DNA of 64,000 nt from Thiomicrorhabdus sp. ZW0627 (lineage in GTDB: Bacteria; Pseudomonadota; Gammaproteobacteria; Thiomicrospirales; Thiomicrospiraceae), in assembly GCF_029767005.1 (NCBI RefSeq), contig NZ_JARUQR010000001.1:739028-803027 (forward strand). The letters are read 5' to 3'. Both the position numbers and the translations under genes were made by a program. Shown one piece after another: positions 17,683-27,003 of this stretch (position 1 is its first letter; every line of letters starts with the position of its first letter). The notes beneath the pieces are model-generated. The model was not told the origin of the DNA and did not search any database. It saw only the letters and a program-made list of their open reading frames with translations.

Positions 17683-18288
17683 ATGGATTACCTGAACCAC
17701 CAGGCCCACTCAAAAACGGTACTAAAAGTACTCAATAGTGCGCTGGTTCTATTCGTCGACAAAGGTTTTTTCAACACCTCTATCCCGGATCTTGTTAAAC
17801 ATTCCGGCGTTAGTACCGGTTCGATCTATCACGGTTTCAAAGACAAACAAGCGATAGCGGAAACGTTGATGACCACCCTCCTGATGCAGATAGAAAGTGA
17901 GCAGCAGGAAATACTAGATCGTCACACGACCTGCTGGGAACGCTACTACGCACTTTCGAAATGGATGATCGCTACAGCGGAACAACACCCGCATGTCATG
18001 CAATTCGTTCTGACCGCCCGACACAAAGAATTCATGCCGGAACTGAAACCGGTCTGTTCGTCTCAGCCGTTCATGACATTAAGAAATGTCATCCAGCAAG
18101 GAATGGAAGAAGGTGTCATACGCCAGATGGACCTCATGGTCGCGGCGGCAAGTTCTTATGGTGGCGTGTTAAGACTGATACAACTCGGTCTTGACGGCAT
18201 GTTGGAAAAACCTCTTAACAGCTACCTGGACGAAATCACACAGGCCTGCTGGAAAAGTATCGCAGTCGATTCAAACAAGGAAAATTAA
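17683..18288 (+). CDS. TetR family transcriptional regulator
   Basis: 201 residues. N-terminal TetR helix-turn-helix at about residues 12-58 (ALVLFVDKGFFNTSIPDLVK followed by HSGVSTGSIYHGFKDKQAIAE), then a ligand-binding helical domain of the common TetR_C type. Start ATG 17683 has AAAGGA at good spacing. The stop directly abuts the ATG of the next gene (TAAATG), so it is co-transcribed with a small membrane protein and a metallo-beta-lactamase-fold protein, and the operators in its promoter suggest autorepression. The inducer is unknown. It contains CAGGCCTG at 18241-18248. Confidence 0.9.
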   Translation: MDYLNHQAHSKTVLKVLNSALVLFVDKGFFNTSIPDLVKHSGVSTGSIYHGFKDKQAIAETLMTTLLMQIESEQQEILDRHTTCWERYYALSKWMIATAEQHPHVMQFVLTARHKEFMPELKPVCSSQPFMTLRNVIQQGMEEGVIRQMDLMVAAASSYGGVLRLIQLGLDGMLEKPLNSYLDEITQACWKSIAVDSNKEN

Positions 18289-18690
18289 ATGTTTAAACCT
18301 GAATTCAATCTCATCTGGGTCTACTGGGCCATTACCGACTTTCTTTTGATTATCGGGGTTTTCTACGACCCAATTGCATTACAAGCGGCCATCGCACTGA
18401 ATGTGCTCCAAGTCATTCATTTTTACCTGCGCACACCACAAATTTCAAACTTCGCAGTGCAAGTTCGAATCGCTTACCTATTGCTATTAATTATCGCGCT
18501 CTATCCACCACTGTATTTCATTTTCTACCTACAGATCATCGGCACCACGGCAATGATTCTGGCTAATTACTGCTTCCTGGCGAGATTCATGTCTCTTATG
18601 CCATGGAATATGGCTGAGTCATACAGTTTTGTATTGGTTCGAAACACCTTTTTTTCTAAACCGGTTGCAGGCAGCGTTCAACGCACCTGA
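18289..18690 (+). CDS. Small integral membrane protein, 133 residues
   Basis: Not assigned to a family. Three to four hydrophobic segments are visible: about 8-27 (VYWAITDFLLIIGVFYD), 28-46, 60-80 (IAYLLLLIIALYPPLYFIFY) and 82-100 (IIGTTAMILANYCFLARFM). It starts on the base after the tetR stop codon and ends 36 bp before the next gene, so it belongs to the tetR operon. The hydrophobic composition and operon position suggest a role in transport or sensing linked to the downstream secreted hydrolase, which is inference. Confidence 0.75.
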   Translation: MFKPEFNLIWVYWAITDFLLIIGVFYDPIALQAAIALNVLQVIHFYLRTPQISNFAVQVRIAYLLLLIIALYPPLYFIFYLQIIGTTAMILANYCFLARFMSLMPWNMAESYSFVLVRNTFFSKPVAGSVQRT

Positions 18691-18726
18691 AATCCGGCTG
18701 TTTAACCACCAAGAGTAGATAACAAT

Positions 18727-19833
18727 ATGAAAAAAACTCACCTTATTAGCGCCATCAGTATCGCGATGGCTCTGTCCAGCAACGTCAACGCCTCTGATGC
18801 TTATACCGAAAGCTTTGCAAACTACGCAAAAGAGATCCAGAAATACCAAAGCAATGAAAGCTGGGACGCTTCAATCCGAGCCTACGAAAAAGAGGTAGCG
18901 CAAGTACAAAAATCGGCCGGATACATTGGGAAGGCGTTACCGCTTCCTGAACCGATCAAAGTCGCGGACGGTGTCTATACGGTGGTAGGCAGTTTAATCT
19001 GGCACAACCCGAGCAATTTCGGCCTGAACAACAACCTGAGTTTCATTATTTTCGAAGACGGCGTTTTTGTATTCAACGGTGGAGCCAACCCGGCCATCGC
19101 TTACTCTTTCCATCAGCAAATCAAGAAAATCACCGACAAACCGGTTAAATGGCTGGCCGTCGAAAACAGCCAAGGGCACGCCTATCTGGGCGCTAGCTAC
19201 TGGGTTGACCAAGGCGTCAAACACCTCTACTCGCACAGCGTCGCCAACAACGATTTTCACAACGCTTTTGCACGCATCAAACAAAGCTGGGGAACCCGCG
19301 TCGGACACGAACTGACGGAAGGTGCTAGAGACGTTTCCGACCTATTCACCACCTTCGACGACAAACTCACGGTGAATGTCGGAGGTGGTGAGCAGGTCGA
19401 AATATTGAATTTCGGTCCGGGACACACCCCCGGCTCCACCATCGTCTACTTACCTAAACGTAAGATTGTCCTACCGGGCGACTTGGCTTACAACCAGCGC
19501 ATGCTGGCGCTGTTTTCCTACACGGACACCCTAAAATGGACTCAGACATTTGAAGCGTTCATGAGCGCCATGCCGAAAGACGTGACCGTCATCCCCGGCC
19601 ACGGCGCACCAGCCACACTGCAAAAAGTGAAAGAAGACACTTACGACTATTTGAAATACATGCAAAATCAAGTTCAACAAATCGTCGATGCCGGAGGTTC
19701 TGAAGCCGATGCCCAAAAAATCGATCAGTCCATGTACAAGCATCGTTCGGTCTATGAACAGACCTACCGTAACAACGCCGTTCATATCTACCGCGAAATA
19801 ACAGGCGGCGATCTTGGAGAAAGCAACGAATAA
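18727..19833 (+). CDS. Secreted metallo-beta-lactamase-fold protein with altered metal motif
   Basis: 368 residues with an N-terminal signal peptide (cleavage near residue 23). The MBL fold is supported by GHTPGS (H233), the metal-bridging LPGDLAY (D252) and PGHGAPA (H292). The usual HxHxDH motif is replaced by ENSQGH (146-151), so only the last His remains of the first metal site. Relatives with a degenerate first motif exist, as best remembered, so it may bind one metal or act on a different substrate. Last gene of the TetR-controlled operon, with a good terminator 34 bp downstream. The substrate is unknown. Confidence 0.82.
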   Translation: MKKTHLISAISIAMALSSNVNASDAYTESFANYAKEIQKYQSNESWDASIRAYEKEVAQVQKSAGYIGKALPLPEPIKVADGVYTVVGSLIWHNPSNFGLNNNLSFIIFEDGVFVFNGGANPAIAYSFHQQIKKITDKPVKWLAVENSQGHAYLGASYWVDQGVKHLYSHSVANNDFHNAFARIKQSWGTRVGHELTEGARDVSDLFTTFDDKLTVNVGGGEQVEILNFGPGHTPGSTIVYLPKRKIVLPGDLAYNQRMLALFSYTDTLKWTQTFEAFMSAMPKDVTVIPGHGAPATLQKVKEDTYDYLKYMQNQVQQIVDAGGSEADAQKIDQSMYKHRSVYEQTYRNNAVHIYREITGGDLGESNE

Positions 19834-19867
19834 AGTCTATTGCTCCCCGAGAATTCGAAGGTAGAAT

Positions 19868-19901
19868 AAAAGCGTTGTCGTTCGTTCGACAACGTTTTTT
19901 T
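19868..19901 (+). terminator. Rho-independent terminator of the tetR operon
   Basis: CGTTGTCG / CGACAACG stem with a TTCGTT loop and a run of seven T. Confidence 0.88.
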
Positions 19902-19940
19902 GATTCCTAATCACACCCTTCAAGAATGACAGGCGGATTC

Positions 19941-20387
19941 ATGACCCAGATCAAACACCCCATCCTTTCCTTTTCACTGGTCACACTACAATTTACCCTG
20001 ATCGGAATTTTGTTATTGGTCCTGCCTTTAAGCATGAATAAAATTGTTTTAGGCGTTCAAGGCCTGGCCATCATCATAGGATTATGGGCGGTCTTCGTCA
20101 TGCACCTCGGACATTTCAACATCGTTCCCGACCCGATGCCGGAAATCGAACTGGTGACTCACGGTCCCTATCGCTTCATCCGTCACCCTATGTACTTTTC
20201 AATTCTGCTTTTCTTCCTGCCGATTGTCATCCTTGACCTAAGCTGGCTGGCTCTCGCTCTCTACGCCGGTTTAACCCTTGTCCTGTTCGTAAAACTGAGT
20301 TACGAGGAACAGATGCTGATCGACACACTGCCGGAATATGAAGACTATCAACGCACCAGCAAAAAAATCTTGCCGTTCATCTTCTAA
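19941..20387 (+). CDS. Isoprenylcysteine methyltransferase-like (ICMT/PEMT family) membrane protein
   Basis: About 148 residues with four or five hydrophobic segments and the family signature GPYRFIRHPMYFS followed by a late EEQMLIDTLPEYEDYQR stretch, which is the SAM-binding and catalytic region of the ICMT/phospholipid methyltransferase superfamily. The bacterial substrate is unknown. Start ATG 19941 has AGGCGG just upstream; ATG 19926 adds five residues. Monocistronic between the tetR-operon terminator and trpS. Confidence 0.8.
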   Translation: MTQIKHPILSFSLVTLQFTLIGILLLVLPLSMNKIVLGVQGLAIIIGLWAVFVMHLGHFNIVPDPMPEIELVTHGPYRFIRHPMYFSILLFFLPIVILDLSWLALALYAGLTLVLFVKLSYEEQMLIDTLPEYEDYQRTSKKILPFIF

Positions 20388-20507
20388 GTCGGATTAATCT
20401 CGGGGCTTTTAAGTGCTCATTACTAGTCATTCGCCTCAGAAAGTGCGAAAATAAGGGCCATTTGAATTTCTAGAAACCATAGATTCGCGATTACTAAAGA
20501 ACACGTC

Positions 20508-21518
20508 ATGACAAACAACAAACCAACACTTTTCAGCGGCATTCAACCTTCCGGCGATCTGATGATCGGTAACTACATCGGCTCAATCAAGAACTGGGTC
20601 AAAATGCAGGACGATTACAACTGCTTGTTCTCACTGGTCAACATGCACGCCATCACGGTAGAACAGGATCCTAAAGACCTTTACAACCGCAGCTTGGATT
20701 TTGTCGCCCTGTATCTGGCTTCTGGAATCGATCCGGAGAAAAGCACGGTTTTCATCCAATCCCACGTACCGGAACACGCTGAATTGGCATGGGTTCTGAA
20801 CTGTTCGACCTATATGGGTGAACTGAACCGCATGACGCAGTTCAAAGACAAGTCGCAGAAGCACTCTCAAAACATCAATGTCGGCCTGTTTGACTACCCG
20901 GTACTGATGGCAGCGGATATCCTGCTATATCAGACTGAAATGGTACCGGTCGGAGCGGACCAGAAACAACACCTTGAATTGACCCGTGACTTGGCGATTC
21001 GTTACAACAACCGTTTCGGCAGAGAAGTATTCAAAGTGCCTGAGCCGTTTATTCCACCTGCCACTTCAGGCGGACGTATCATGAGCTTACAGGACCCGAC
21101 TTCCAAAATGTCCAAGTCGGACGAAAACAAAGACAATTTTATCGCCCTACTGGATGACCCTAAGAAGATCATCAAGAAATTCAAGAAAGCGATGACTGAC
21201 TCAGGTTCCGAAATCGTCTATGACGTGGAAAACAAACCGGGCGTGTCCAACCTGCTGACCATCTATTCGGTCATCAGCGGCAAATCGATCGACGAAGTGG
21301 TCAAACACTTTGAAGGTAAGATGTATGGACACCTGAAAGTCGAACTCGGTGAATTGGTTGTGGACTATCTGGAACCGATCCAAACCCGCTTCCATGAAAT
21401 CCGCGGAGAAGAGGCTGAGTTGCGCGCCATTCTTAAAAAAGGTGCCGATCAAGCTAGAGAGCAGGCTCAGAAAACACTTAAAGAAGTACACGAAACCATC
21501 GGATTCGTTTTGCCATAA
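20508..21518 (+). CDS. trpS: Tryptophan-tRNA ligase
   Basis: Class Ic aminoacyl-tRNA synthetase of 336 residues, the usual bacterial length. [16 protein letters not shown] holds the HIGH-type motif (GNYIG) near residue 20, and MSKSDEN near 203 is the KMSKS loop. Followed by a strong terminator. Confidence 0.97.
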   Translation: MTNNKPTLFSGIQPSGDLMIGNYIGSIKNWVKMQDDYNCLFSLVNMHAITVEQDPKDLYNRSLDFVALYLASGIDPEKSTVFIQSHVPEHAELAWVLNCSTYMGELNRMTQFKDKSQKHSQNINVGLFDYPVLMAADILLYQTEMVPVGADQKQHLELTRDLAIRYNNRFGREVFKVPEPFIPPATSGGRIMSLQDPTSKMSKSDENKDNFIALLDDPKKIIKKFKKAMTDSGSEIVYDVENKPGVSNLLTIYSVISGKSIDEVVKHFEGKMYGHLKVELGELVVDYLEPIQTRFHEIRGEEAELRAILKKGADQAREQAQKTLKEVHETIGFVLP

Positions 21519-21546
21519 CAAGCAATCCTCTGATTTAAACCATGCT

Positions 21547-21575
21547 AAAAGCCCCGTTTTACGGGGCTTTTTTTA
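21547..21575 (+). terminator. Rho-independent terminator after trpS
   Basis: AAAAGCCCCGT / ACGGGGCTTTT stem and T-tract. Confidence 0.9.
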
Positions 21576-21644
21576 TACCCACTTTACGAAAATCCTGTAC
21601 AACCAACAATCCAAACCCAAAATTAATCAATGACCTTCATAAAA

Positions 21645-21682
21645 AGTAAATATTTCCCATAATTAAAAGTAATGGCTATAAT
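21645..21682 (+). promoter_or_regulatory. Probable promoter of the DUF4382 lipoprotein with a possible operator
   Basis: TATAAT at 21677-21682, 33 bp before the start codon. At 21645-21659, across the expected -35 position, the complementary strand reads TGGGAAATATTTACT. This matches 12 of 15 positions of the operator at 53466-53480, but lacks the second copy seen at the other two loci. Confidence 0.4.
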
Positions 21683-21714
21683 GTTCTTTCAACCATGATA
21701 ATAAGGAGATCGTC

Positions 21715-22650
21715 ATGAAGAAGAAATTAGCCATAGGCATCGTTACCCTGCCATTATTACTCACCGGCTGCGGCGGCTCTTCCAGTTCCAGCGGCACGGG
21801 AACCCTGAACTTGAGCTTGACCGACGCTCCAATCGACGAAGCACAGGCCGTTTGGGTTGAATTCACCGGCGTTTCCATCAAAAAGCAGAATGACGATCCA
21901 GAAGTAGCCGAAGAGTGGATCGACATCACATTCGATCAACCAAAATCCATTAACCTACTGACACTCCAAGGTGCCCAAAACATTGAATTACTTACAGGCC
22001 AAACGCTTGAAGCCGGCACCTATTCGGAAATCCGTTTGCACGTAAATGCCGTTCAGGATGGTGTTGAAGATTCCTATATCACTCTGGATGATGGTAATCA
22101 CGAGCTGGATATCCCAAGCGGATCGCAGACCGGATTGAAAGTGAAAGGCGACATTGTCGTCGAAGCGGATCAAGCCGTGGGATTCACCGTCGATTTCGAT
22201 GTACGTAAGTCCATTGTGGTTCTAGGCACCGGAGAGTACAAACTGAAGCCGGTGCTTCACCTGACGCAGGACACACTCACCGGACACATTGCCGGTACGG
22301 TTGAGACTCAATTACTGACCTCATTGGCGGATAACTGGACCTGTTCGGACGAAGATCCAAATACCTATAACGCCGTTTATATCTATTTAGGCGCAGATGC
22401 AACTCCGGTTGACATCAGTGGCGGCGCAACGGATCCGGTATCGACCGCTTTGGTGAACTACAATGCCGACACCACTTCCTATGAATTTGAAGCCGGATAT
22501 TTGACGGCCGGCACCTACACAGTGTCATTCACCTGTCATGCCGATGCCGAAAACACCGAAGTGAGCGGTGACGACCTACACTTTATCGGAACTCAGAACG
22601 TGACCGTCACAGCGGGAGAAACCGCAACTGTCAACATCGTTGCGCCTTAA
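21715..22650 (+). CDS. DUF4382 lipoprotein
   Basis: 311 residues. Signal peptide with lipobox LLTGC (Cys about residue 19), then a Gly/Ser linker and a DUF4382 domain beginning GTLNLSLTDAPIDEAQAVWV; the TDAP motif is diagnostic. The second half looks like an additional beta-sandwich domain. Start ATG 21715 has AAGGAG at seven bases. Envelope-anchored, function unknown. Single gene with a terminator shared with the convergent amidohydrolase. Confidence 0.82.
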   Translation: MKKKLAIGIVTLPLLLTGCGGSSSSSGTGTLNLSLTDAPIDEAQAVWVEFTGVSIKKQNDDPEVAEEWIDITFDQPKSINLLTLQGAQNIELLTGQTLEAGTYSEIRLHVNAVQDGVEDSYITLDDGNHELDIPSGSQTGLKVKGDIVVEADQAVGFTVDFDVRKSIVVLGTGEYKLKPVLHLTQDTLTGHIAGTVETQLLTSLADNWTCSDEDPNTYNAVYIYLGADATPVDISGGATDPVSTALVNYNADTTSYEFEAGYLTAGTYTVSFTCHADAENTEVSGDDLHFIGTQNVTVTAGETATVNIVAP

Positions 22651-22672
22651 GAGACTGTTTGGCGCTACACAC

Positions 22673-22703
22673 AAAAAAGCCCTGCGATGCAGGGCTTTTT
22701 TTA
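22673..22703. terminator. Bidirectional terminator between DUF4382 gene and amidohydrolase
   Basis: AAAAAAGCCCTGC / GCAGGGCTTTTTTT: A-tract, stem and T-tract allow use from both strands, and the two flanking genes converge on it. Confidence 0.85.
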
Positions 22704-22710
22704 TTCCAAC

Positions 22711-23559
22711 CTATTCTTCCAGAAACAACTTACGGGCGTTCTCGTAAGCCAGCTTTCTGGCTACCGGTTCCGGCAGTTGCGACAGCCAGGAACGTATGTC
22801 CTTCACCACCGAATCAAACGTATTCCAGCGATTGACGCTAAAGGTATCCACCGCCACAAGAAAACGATCCTGATAATCGATGAACAGTTTTTTCCATTCG
22901 TCCGTTAAACCGCGATGCTTCGAGTAGCCATCGGTCCCCAACAACAACGTATCTCTGACGGACGTATCGATATACAAACGATCTGGATGACGCTGTAACA
23001 CCGAGCGCAAAAAATCCGGCTCGGGACGTGTTCCCATATGCGCCCACAAGACCGTCACCTTCGGAGCAATCGCAAATATTTCATCTATGATTTCGGCATC
23101 GCCATGAGCCTGAAGCATCAAACCATGTTTTTCGGCCAGTTTTACCAACCCCTTAAATACCGGACTCTTCTTGTCCTTAGCAAAGATATGAAATTCACCT
23201 AATCCGCGATAAAACCCTTTTTTCAACGCCTCTTCGGCCTTGGCCACAACAGTTTCGTCATACATCCAATCCCGCTTATCCTTCAAGGTCTCATAAACGC
23301 CTAAAAATGGAATAATGCGCTTCGGCGCATAATGATACAGCGCTTCCGTACCGTCATTCGGCGTGCTGGAGATCAAAGCATGCGTTACCTGACTTCGGTC
23401 GAAAATTGCCATGATCTCTTTTGGCGCATAGGCCTTTACGTCTTCCCCACCGTAATGCAGATGACTGTCGAAAATCGGCATTTCCGCCCGTACATTCAAA
23501 CTTAACCCCAACAAAACCAACAGGCCTGTCCATTTCAATAAATTCATCACTTTAGACAC
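22711..23559 (-). CDS. Secreted amidohydrolase-family protein (TIM-barrel)
   Basis: 282 residues with a signal peptide ending near VRA-E. The metal-binding HLH motif is FDSHLHYGG near residue 33; further expected ligands lie in QAHGDAE (near 146), WAHMGTRP (near 170) and VAVDTFS (near 237, catalytic Asp). This is the amidohydrolase_2 layout, here exported to the periplasm. Substrate unknown. It is the second gene after phnN, 17 bp apart, so co-transcribed. An alternative start is ATG 23547. Confidence 0.78.
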   Translation of the reverse strand: MSKVMNLLKWTGLLVLLGLSLNVRAEMPIFDSHLHYGGEDVKAYAPKEIMAIFDRSQVTHALISSTPNDGTEALYHYAPKRIIPFLGVYETLKDKRDWMYDETVVAKAEEALKKGFYRGLGEFHIFAKDKKSPVFKGLVKLAEKHGLMLQAHGDAEIIDEIFAIAPKVTVLWAHMGTRPEPDFLRSVLQRHPDRLYIDTSVRDTLLLGTDGYSKHRGLTDEWKKLFIDYQDRFLVAVDTFSVNRWNTFDSVVKDIRSWLSQLPEPVARKLAYENARKLFLEE

Positions 23560-23576
23560 GTTATAACTCCGTTACG

Positions 23577-24155
23577 TTACGCTTCCTTAAACAGGGAAAC
23601 CAGTTTCTCACCCGCCTCTTCAATCGTAGTTTCATTTTCAATGGTTCGCATCAACGCCGTCTGCGGTACAGCATATTCTGCGGCGCGGGCGATTCGTTCC
23701 TCAATTTCCTCAACACTTTCACGCCCCCGTTTAACCAGCCTTTCCCTCAAAGTCTCAGAAGAAGCGGTGATCAGCACCGGAATCAATTCAGGGTGAAGCG
23801 AACAGGCCTGTTCAAAATAACCTCGCGAACCGTTCATCACCACATTCAATCCTTGATTCAACCAAGTATCCACCTCCGTTCCCAACGCATACGACCAGCC
23901 GTGACTGTTCCAATGAAACTTGAAACATCCAAGCCGTAAACGATTGGCGAACTCCGCCTCTGAAAGATGGATATGATTCTCCCCTTTCAATTCCACGGGA
24001 CGGGTTATGTAACGGTGTGCAAAAATCACCGGTGCCTGAATCAGACGTTCGCGTGCATAGTCCATCAAGGTGTCCTTACCGACTCCCGACGCACCAATCA
24101 CATAATACAAGCGACCAGGCCTGCTCGGATTTGGATCCATAGACTGGGATTGCAT
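23577..24155 (-). CDS. phnN: Ribose 1,5-bisphosphate phosphokinase (PhnN-like)
   Basis: Guanylate-kinase-fold enzyme of 192 residues that would phosphorylate ribose 1,5-bisphosphate to PRPP. Walker A is IGASGVGKDTLM near residue 21, and RYITRPVE follows near 52. The D in GVGKD and the RYITRP segment favour PhnN over guanylate kinase. No C-P lyase (phn) genes are present, so it is an orphan paired with the secreted amidohydrolase. Two CAGGCCTG palindromes lie inside the gene. Confidence 0.8.
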   Translation of the reverse strand: MQSQSMDPNPSRPGRLYYVIGASGVGKDTLMDYARERLIQAPVIFAHRYITRPVELKGENHIHLSEAEFANRLRLGCFKFHWNSHGWSYALGTEVDTWLNQGLNVVMNGSRGYFEQACSLHPELIPVLITASSETLRERLVKRGRESVEEIEERIARAAEYAVPQTALMRTIENETTIEEAGEKLVSLFKEA

Positions 24156-24277
24156 CTTATAACCACACCCTTAACTTAGTTAATTCATATAGCCACTATT
24201 CTATTCAAGGACTCTCTTGGATGGAATTTTATAAGAAAACTATTTCAAAAATAAAACCTCCCACCACTTGATATTGC

Positions 24278-24299
24278 AAATAGTAACCATTATCATTCA
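24278..24299 (+). promoter_or_regulatory. Fur box upstream of the iron transporter
   Basis: AATAGTAACCATTATCATT matches most of the 19-bp Fur consensus GATAATGATAATCATTATC. It lies about 40 bp before the substrate-binding protein gene, as expected for iron-dependent repression. Confidence 0.7.
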
Positions 24300-24339
24300 C
24301 AATATCAATTTTAAACATCAACCAAGCTAGGAGACAAAA

Positions 24340-25353
24340 ATGAAGATTTTTTTGACCGGTTTTATTACCCTCGTATTAAGCCTGCCTGTCTATGCAGCCG
24401 TTGAAGAAGTAAACATCTATTCCGCCCGTAAAGAGCAGCTTATCAAACCGATTTTGGATCGTTTTGAAAAACAGTCCGGTATCAAGGTAAATCTCATTAC
24501 CGGTAAAGCCGACGCGCTACTGAAGCGCATCGAAACCGAAGGCACGAACACACCGGCAGACATTCTCATTACGACCGATGCAGGTCGCCTGCATCGAGCC
24601 AAAACAGCCATGGTGCTACAGCCGGCCATCACGCCTGACATCGAAAAAATTGTGCCCTCCAACCTACAGGATCCTGACCATTACTGGATCGGACTTACCA
24701 CCCGCTCCAGAATCATTGTCTACGCCAAAGACCGTGTAAAACCTTCCGAACTGAGCACCTATGAAGCGCTGAGCGATCCAAAGTGGAAAAAGCGTCTTTG
24801 CATCCGTTCGTCTAACAACATCTATAACCAATCTTTGGTGGCATCCATGATTGTTCATAAAGGCGAACAGTCAACCGAAGACTGGGCAAAAGGACTGGTA
24901 AAAAACTTCGCGCGCAAACCAAAAGGTGGAGACCGTGATCAAATCAAAGCCGTTGCAGCCGGTCAATGTGACATCGCCGTCGTGAATACCTATTACTTGG
25001 CGCAAATGTTGAACGGAAAAGATTCAACACAGAAAAAAGCGGCTGAACAGGTGGCTGTCTTCTGGCCCAACCAGAACGACCGAGGCGCCCATATCAACAT
25101 CAGCGGCATCGCGATTACCAAAGCCTCTAAAAACAAGGAAAATGCTCTGAAACTGATTCGTTACCTGCTGTCTCCAGAAGCACAAACCTGGTATGCGGAA
25201 GCAAATAATGAGTACCCTGTGATCAAAGAGGCTACTTTAAGCAAAACCTTAAAATCATGGGGACAATTCCACAGTGACTCACTTAATCTGAAAGAACTGG
25301 GGGAATACAACTCACAGGCGGTTCGCATTATGGACCGAGCCGGCTGGCGCTAA
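24340..25353 (+). CDS. fbpA: Fe(III) ABC transporter, periplasmic substrate-binding protein
   Basis: 337 residues with a signal peptide (cleavage near VYA-A). Begins with EVNIYSARKEQL, the FutA/FbpA-type start of the extracellular solute-binding family 1, and ends with NSQAVRIMDRAGW, a C-terminal stretch typical of FutA-like iron binders. Tyr residues in this family ligate ferric iron; several (for example in NTYYLAQ near 211) fit. Preceded by a Fur box and followed by the permease and ATPase genes, so iron-repressed ferric iron import is likely. Confidence 0.92.
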   Translation: MKIFLTGFITLVLSLPVYAAVEEVNIYSARKEQLIKPILDRFEKQSGIKVNLITGKADALLKRIETEGTNTPADILITTDAGRLHRAKTAMVLQPAITPDIEKIVPSNLQDPDHYWIGLTTRSRIIVYAKDRVKPSELSTYEALSDPKWKKRLCIRSSNNIYNQSLVASMIVHKGEQSTEDWAKGLVKNFARKPKGGDRDQIKAVAAGQCDIAVVNTYYLAQMLNGKDSTQKKAAEQVAVFWPNQNDRGAHINISGIAITKASKNKENALKLIRYLLSPEAQTWYAEANNEYPVIKEATLSKTLKSWGQFHSDSLNLKELGEYNSQAVRIMDRAGWR

Positions 25354-25374
25354 AATAAGGCATACCAAACCTAG

Positions 25375-27003
25375 ATGACAACGCGCTATAACAAATGGGT
25401 CGTAATCGCAGTTACTACAACCCTTCTGCTGACCACACCCTTATGGGTGCTGGTCAGCTTTTTATTTGAACCGGGTAATGAGAACTGGCTTCACCTGGTA
25501 GATACCTTGTTGCCGGAATACATAATCAATTCCCTATGGCTCATGTTTGGCGTCACAATAGGAAGCCTGACTCTAGGCGTTTCTTCAGCGTGGTTGATCA
25601 GCCAACACGACTTCTTCGGAAAAAAAATACTTCATTGGGCTCTGCTTTTACCTTTGGCAATGCCCGCTTACATCATCGCTTATACATACACAGGCCTGCT
25701 GGAATTCGAAGGCCCGGTTCAAAGCACCTTACGCGCTTTTTTCGACCCACAAACGGTCAATGCATGGTTCCCTGAAGTCCGCTCTTTGCAAGGCGCAATC
25801 GTCATGCTCTCACTCGTACTTTATCCCTACGTGTACCTGCTGGCCAGAACGGCGTTTTCAGGCAACACCCAGCAGATCATGAACGCCAGCCGAACACTTG
25901 GCGCAGGACCTTACCGACGGTTTTTCGTGATTGCCCTTCCAATGGCTCGCCCTGCCGTCGTAGCCGGTGTGACACTTGCCCTGATGGAAACCCTTGCTGA
26001 TTTCGGAACCGTACAATACTTTGGCGTGCCAACCTTCACTACAGGTATCTATCGCACCTGGACAGGGTTTGGTGATACTACGACCACCGCCCAACTCGCT
26101 CTGCTTCTTCTGGCCTTTGTTTCTATCCTGATCGCTATCGAACTCTGGTCCAGAAAAAAAGCCGAATATTTTGCCCAAGGGACAAAAAGTGCTTCCCTAC
26201 CGGCCACAAAGCTATCCGGTCACAAAAGCGGCTTGGCATTTATGGTTTGTCTGATTCCAGTCGCTTTCGGATTTTTAATTCCGGCAACACAACTGCTGAC
26301 CTGGTCAATTCAAAATGCCGAAACCGGTTTCAATTCCGAATTCCTGACACTGATTTGGAACAGTTTCCATCTGGCCGCAATCACCGCCATTGTCGCAGCG
26401 TCCATCGCACTGCTGTTGGCTTATGTCCAACGCATCCACAACAGCCGTACGACCCGGCTCTCTAAACGCATTGTGACACTCGGTTACGCCATTCCGGGAA
26501 CCGTCATCGCCGTTGCCGTCATGATCCCTTTTGCCTGGCTCGACAACACACTTGACTCATGGATGCGCAATACATTCAACATCTCAACAGGCCTGCTACT
26601 TTCCGGTACGCTGTTTGCCTTGGTATTCGCCTATACCTTCCGCTTTCTTTCCATTTCATTGCAAACGGTTGAATCAGGGCTAAAACAAATCAAACCCTCC
26701 ATGGACGATTCAGCACGCACCCTTGGCGCCAACCGATGGACGATACTGTTAAAAATCCATCTCCCTCTGCTCAACCGCAGCTTACTTGTCGCTTTTTTGC
26801 TGGTTTTTGTTGAGGTGCTTAAAGAATTACCAACCACTCTCATTCTCAGGCCCTTCAATTTCAACACACTCTCCGTCAAAGCCTATGAGATGGCTTCGGA
26901 CGAACGTCTGGCAGACGCAGGCCTGCCCGCCTTGTTAATCGTTTTGACCGGCCTGATACCCGTCATCCTTTTGAGTAAAGCTATTGGAAAAAGTCATGTC
27001 TAA
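25375..27003 (+). CDS. fbpB: Fe(III) ABC transporter, permease
   Basis: 542 residues, a fused two-unit permease with about 12 transmembrane segments. Each half carries an EAA-type loop: SRTLGAGPYRRFFVIALP near 170-190 and ARTLGANRWTILLKIHLP near 440-460. This double arrangement is typical of the FbpB/SfuB/AfuB iron family. It starts 22 bp after fbpA and overlaps fbpC by 8 bp. Three CAGGCCTG palindromes occur in it, all encoding a Gly-Leu pair. Confidence 0.93.
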   Translation: MTTRYNKWVVIAVTTTLLLTTPLWVLVSFLFEPGNENWLHLVDTLLPEYIINSLWLMFGVTIGSLTLGVSSAWLISQHDFFGKKILHWALLLPLAMPAYIIAYTYTGLLEFEGPVQSTLRAFFDPQTVNAWFPEVRSLQGAIVMLSLVLYPYVYLLARTAFSGNTQQIMNASRTLGAGPYRRFFVIALPMARPAVVAGVTLALMETLADFGTVQYFGVPTFTTGIYRTWTGFGDTTTTAQLALLLLAFVSILIAIELWSRKKAEYFAQGTKSASLPATKLSGHKSGLAFMVCLIPVAFGFLIPATQLLTWSIQNAETGFNSEFLTLIWNSFHLAAITAIVAASIALLLAYVQRIHNSRTTRLSKRIVTLGYAIPGTVIAVAVMIPFAWLDNTLDSWMRNTFNISTGLLLSGTLFALVFAYTFRFLSISLQTVESGLKQIKPSMDDSARTLGANRWTILLKIHLPLLNRSLLVAFLLVFVEVLKELPTTLILRPFNFNTLSVKAYEMASDERLADAGLPALLIVLTGLIPVILLSKAIGKSHV

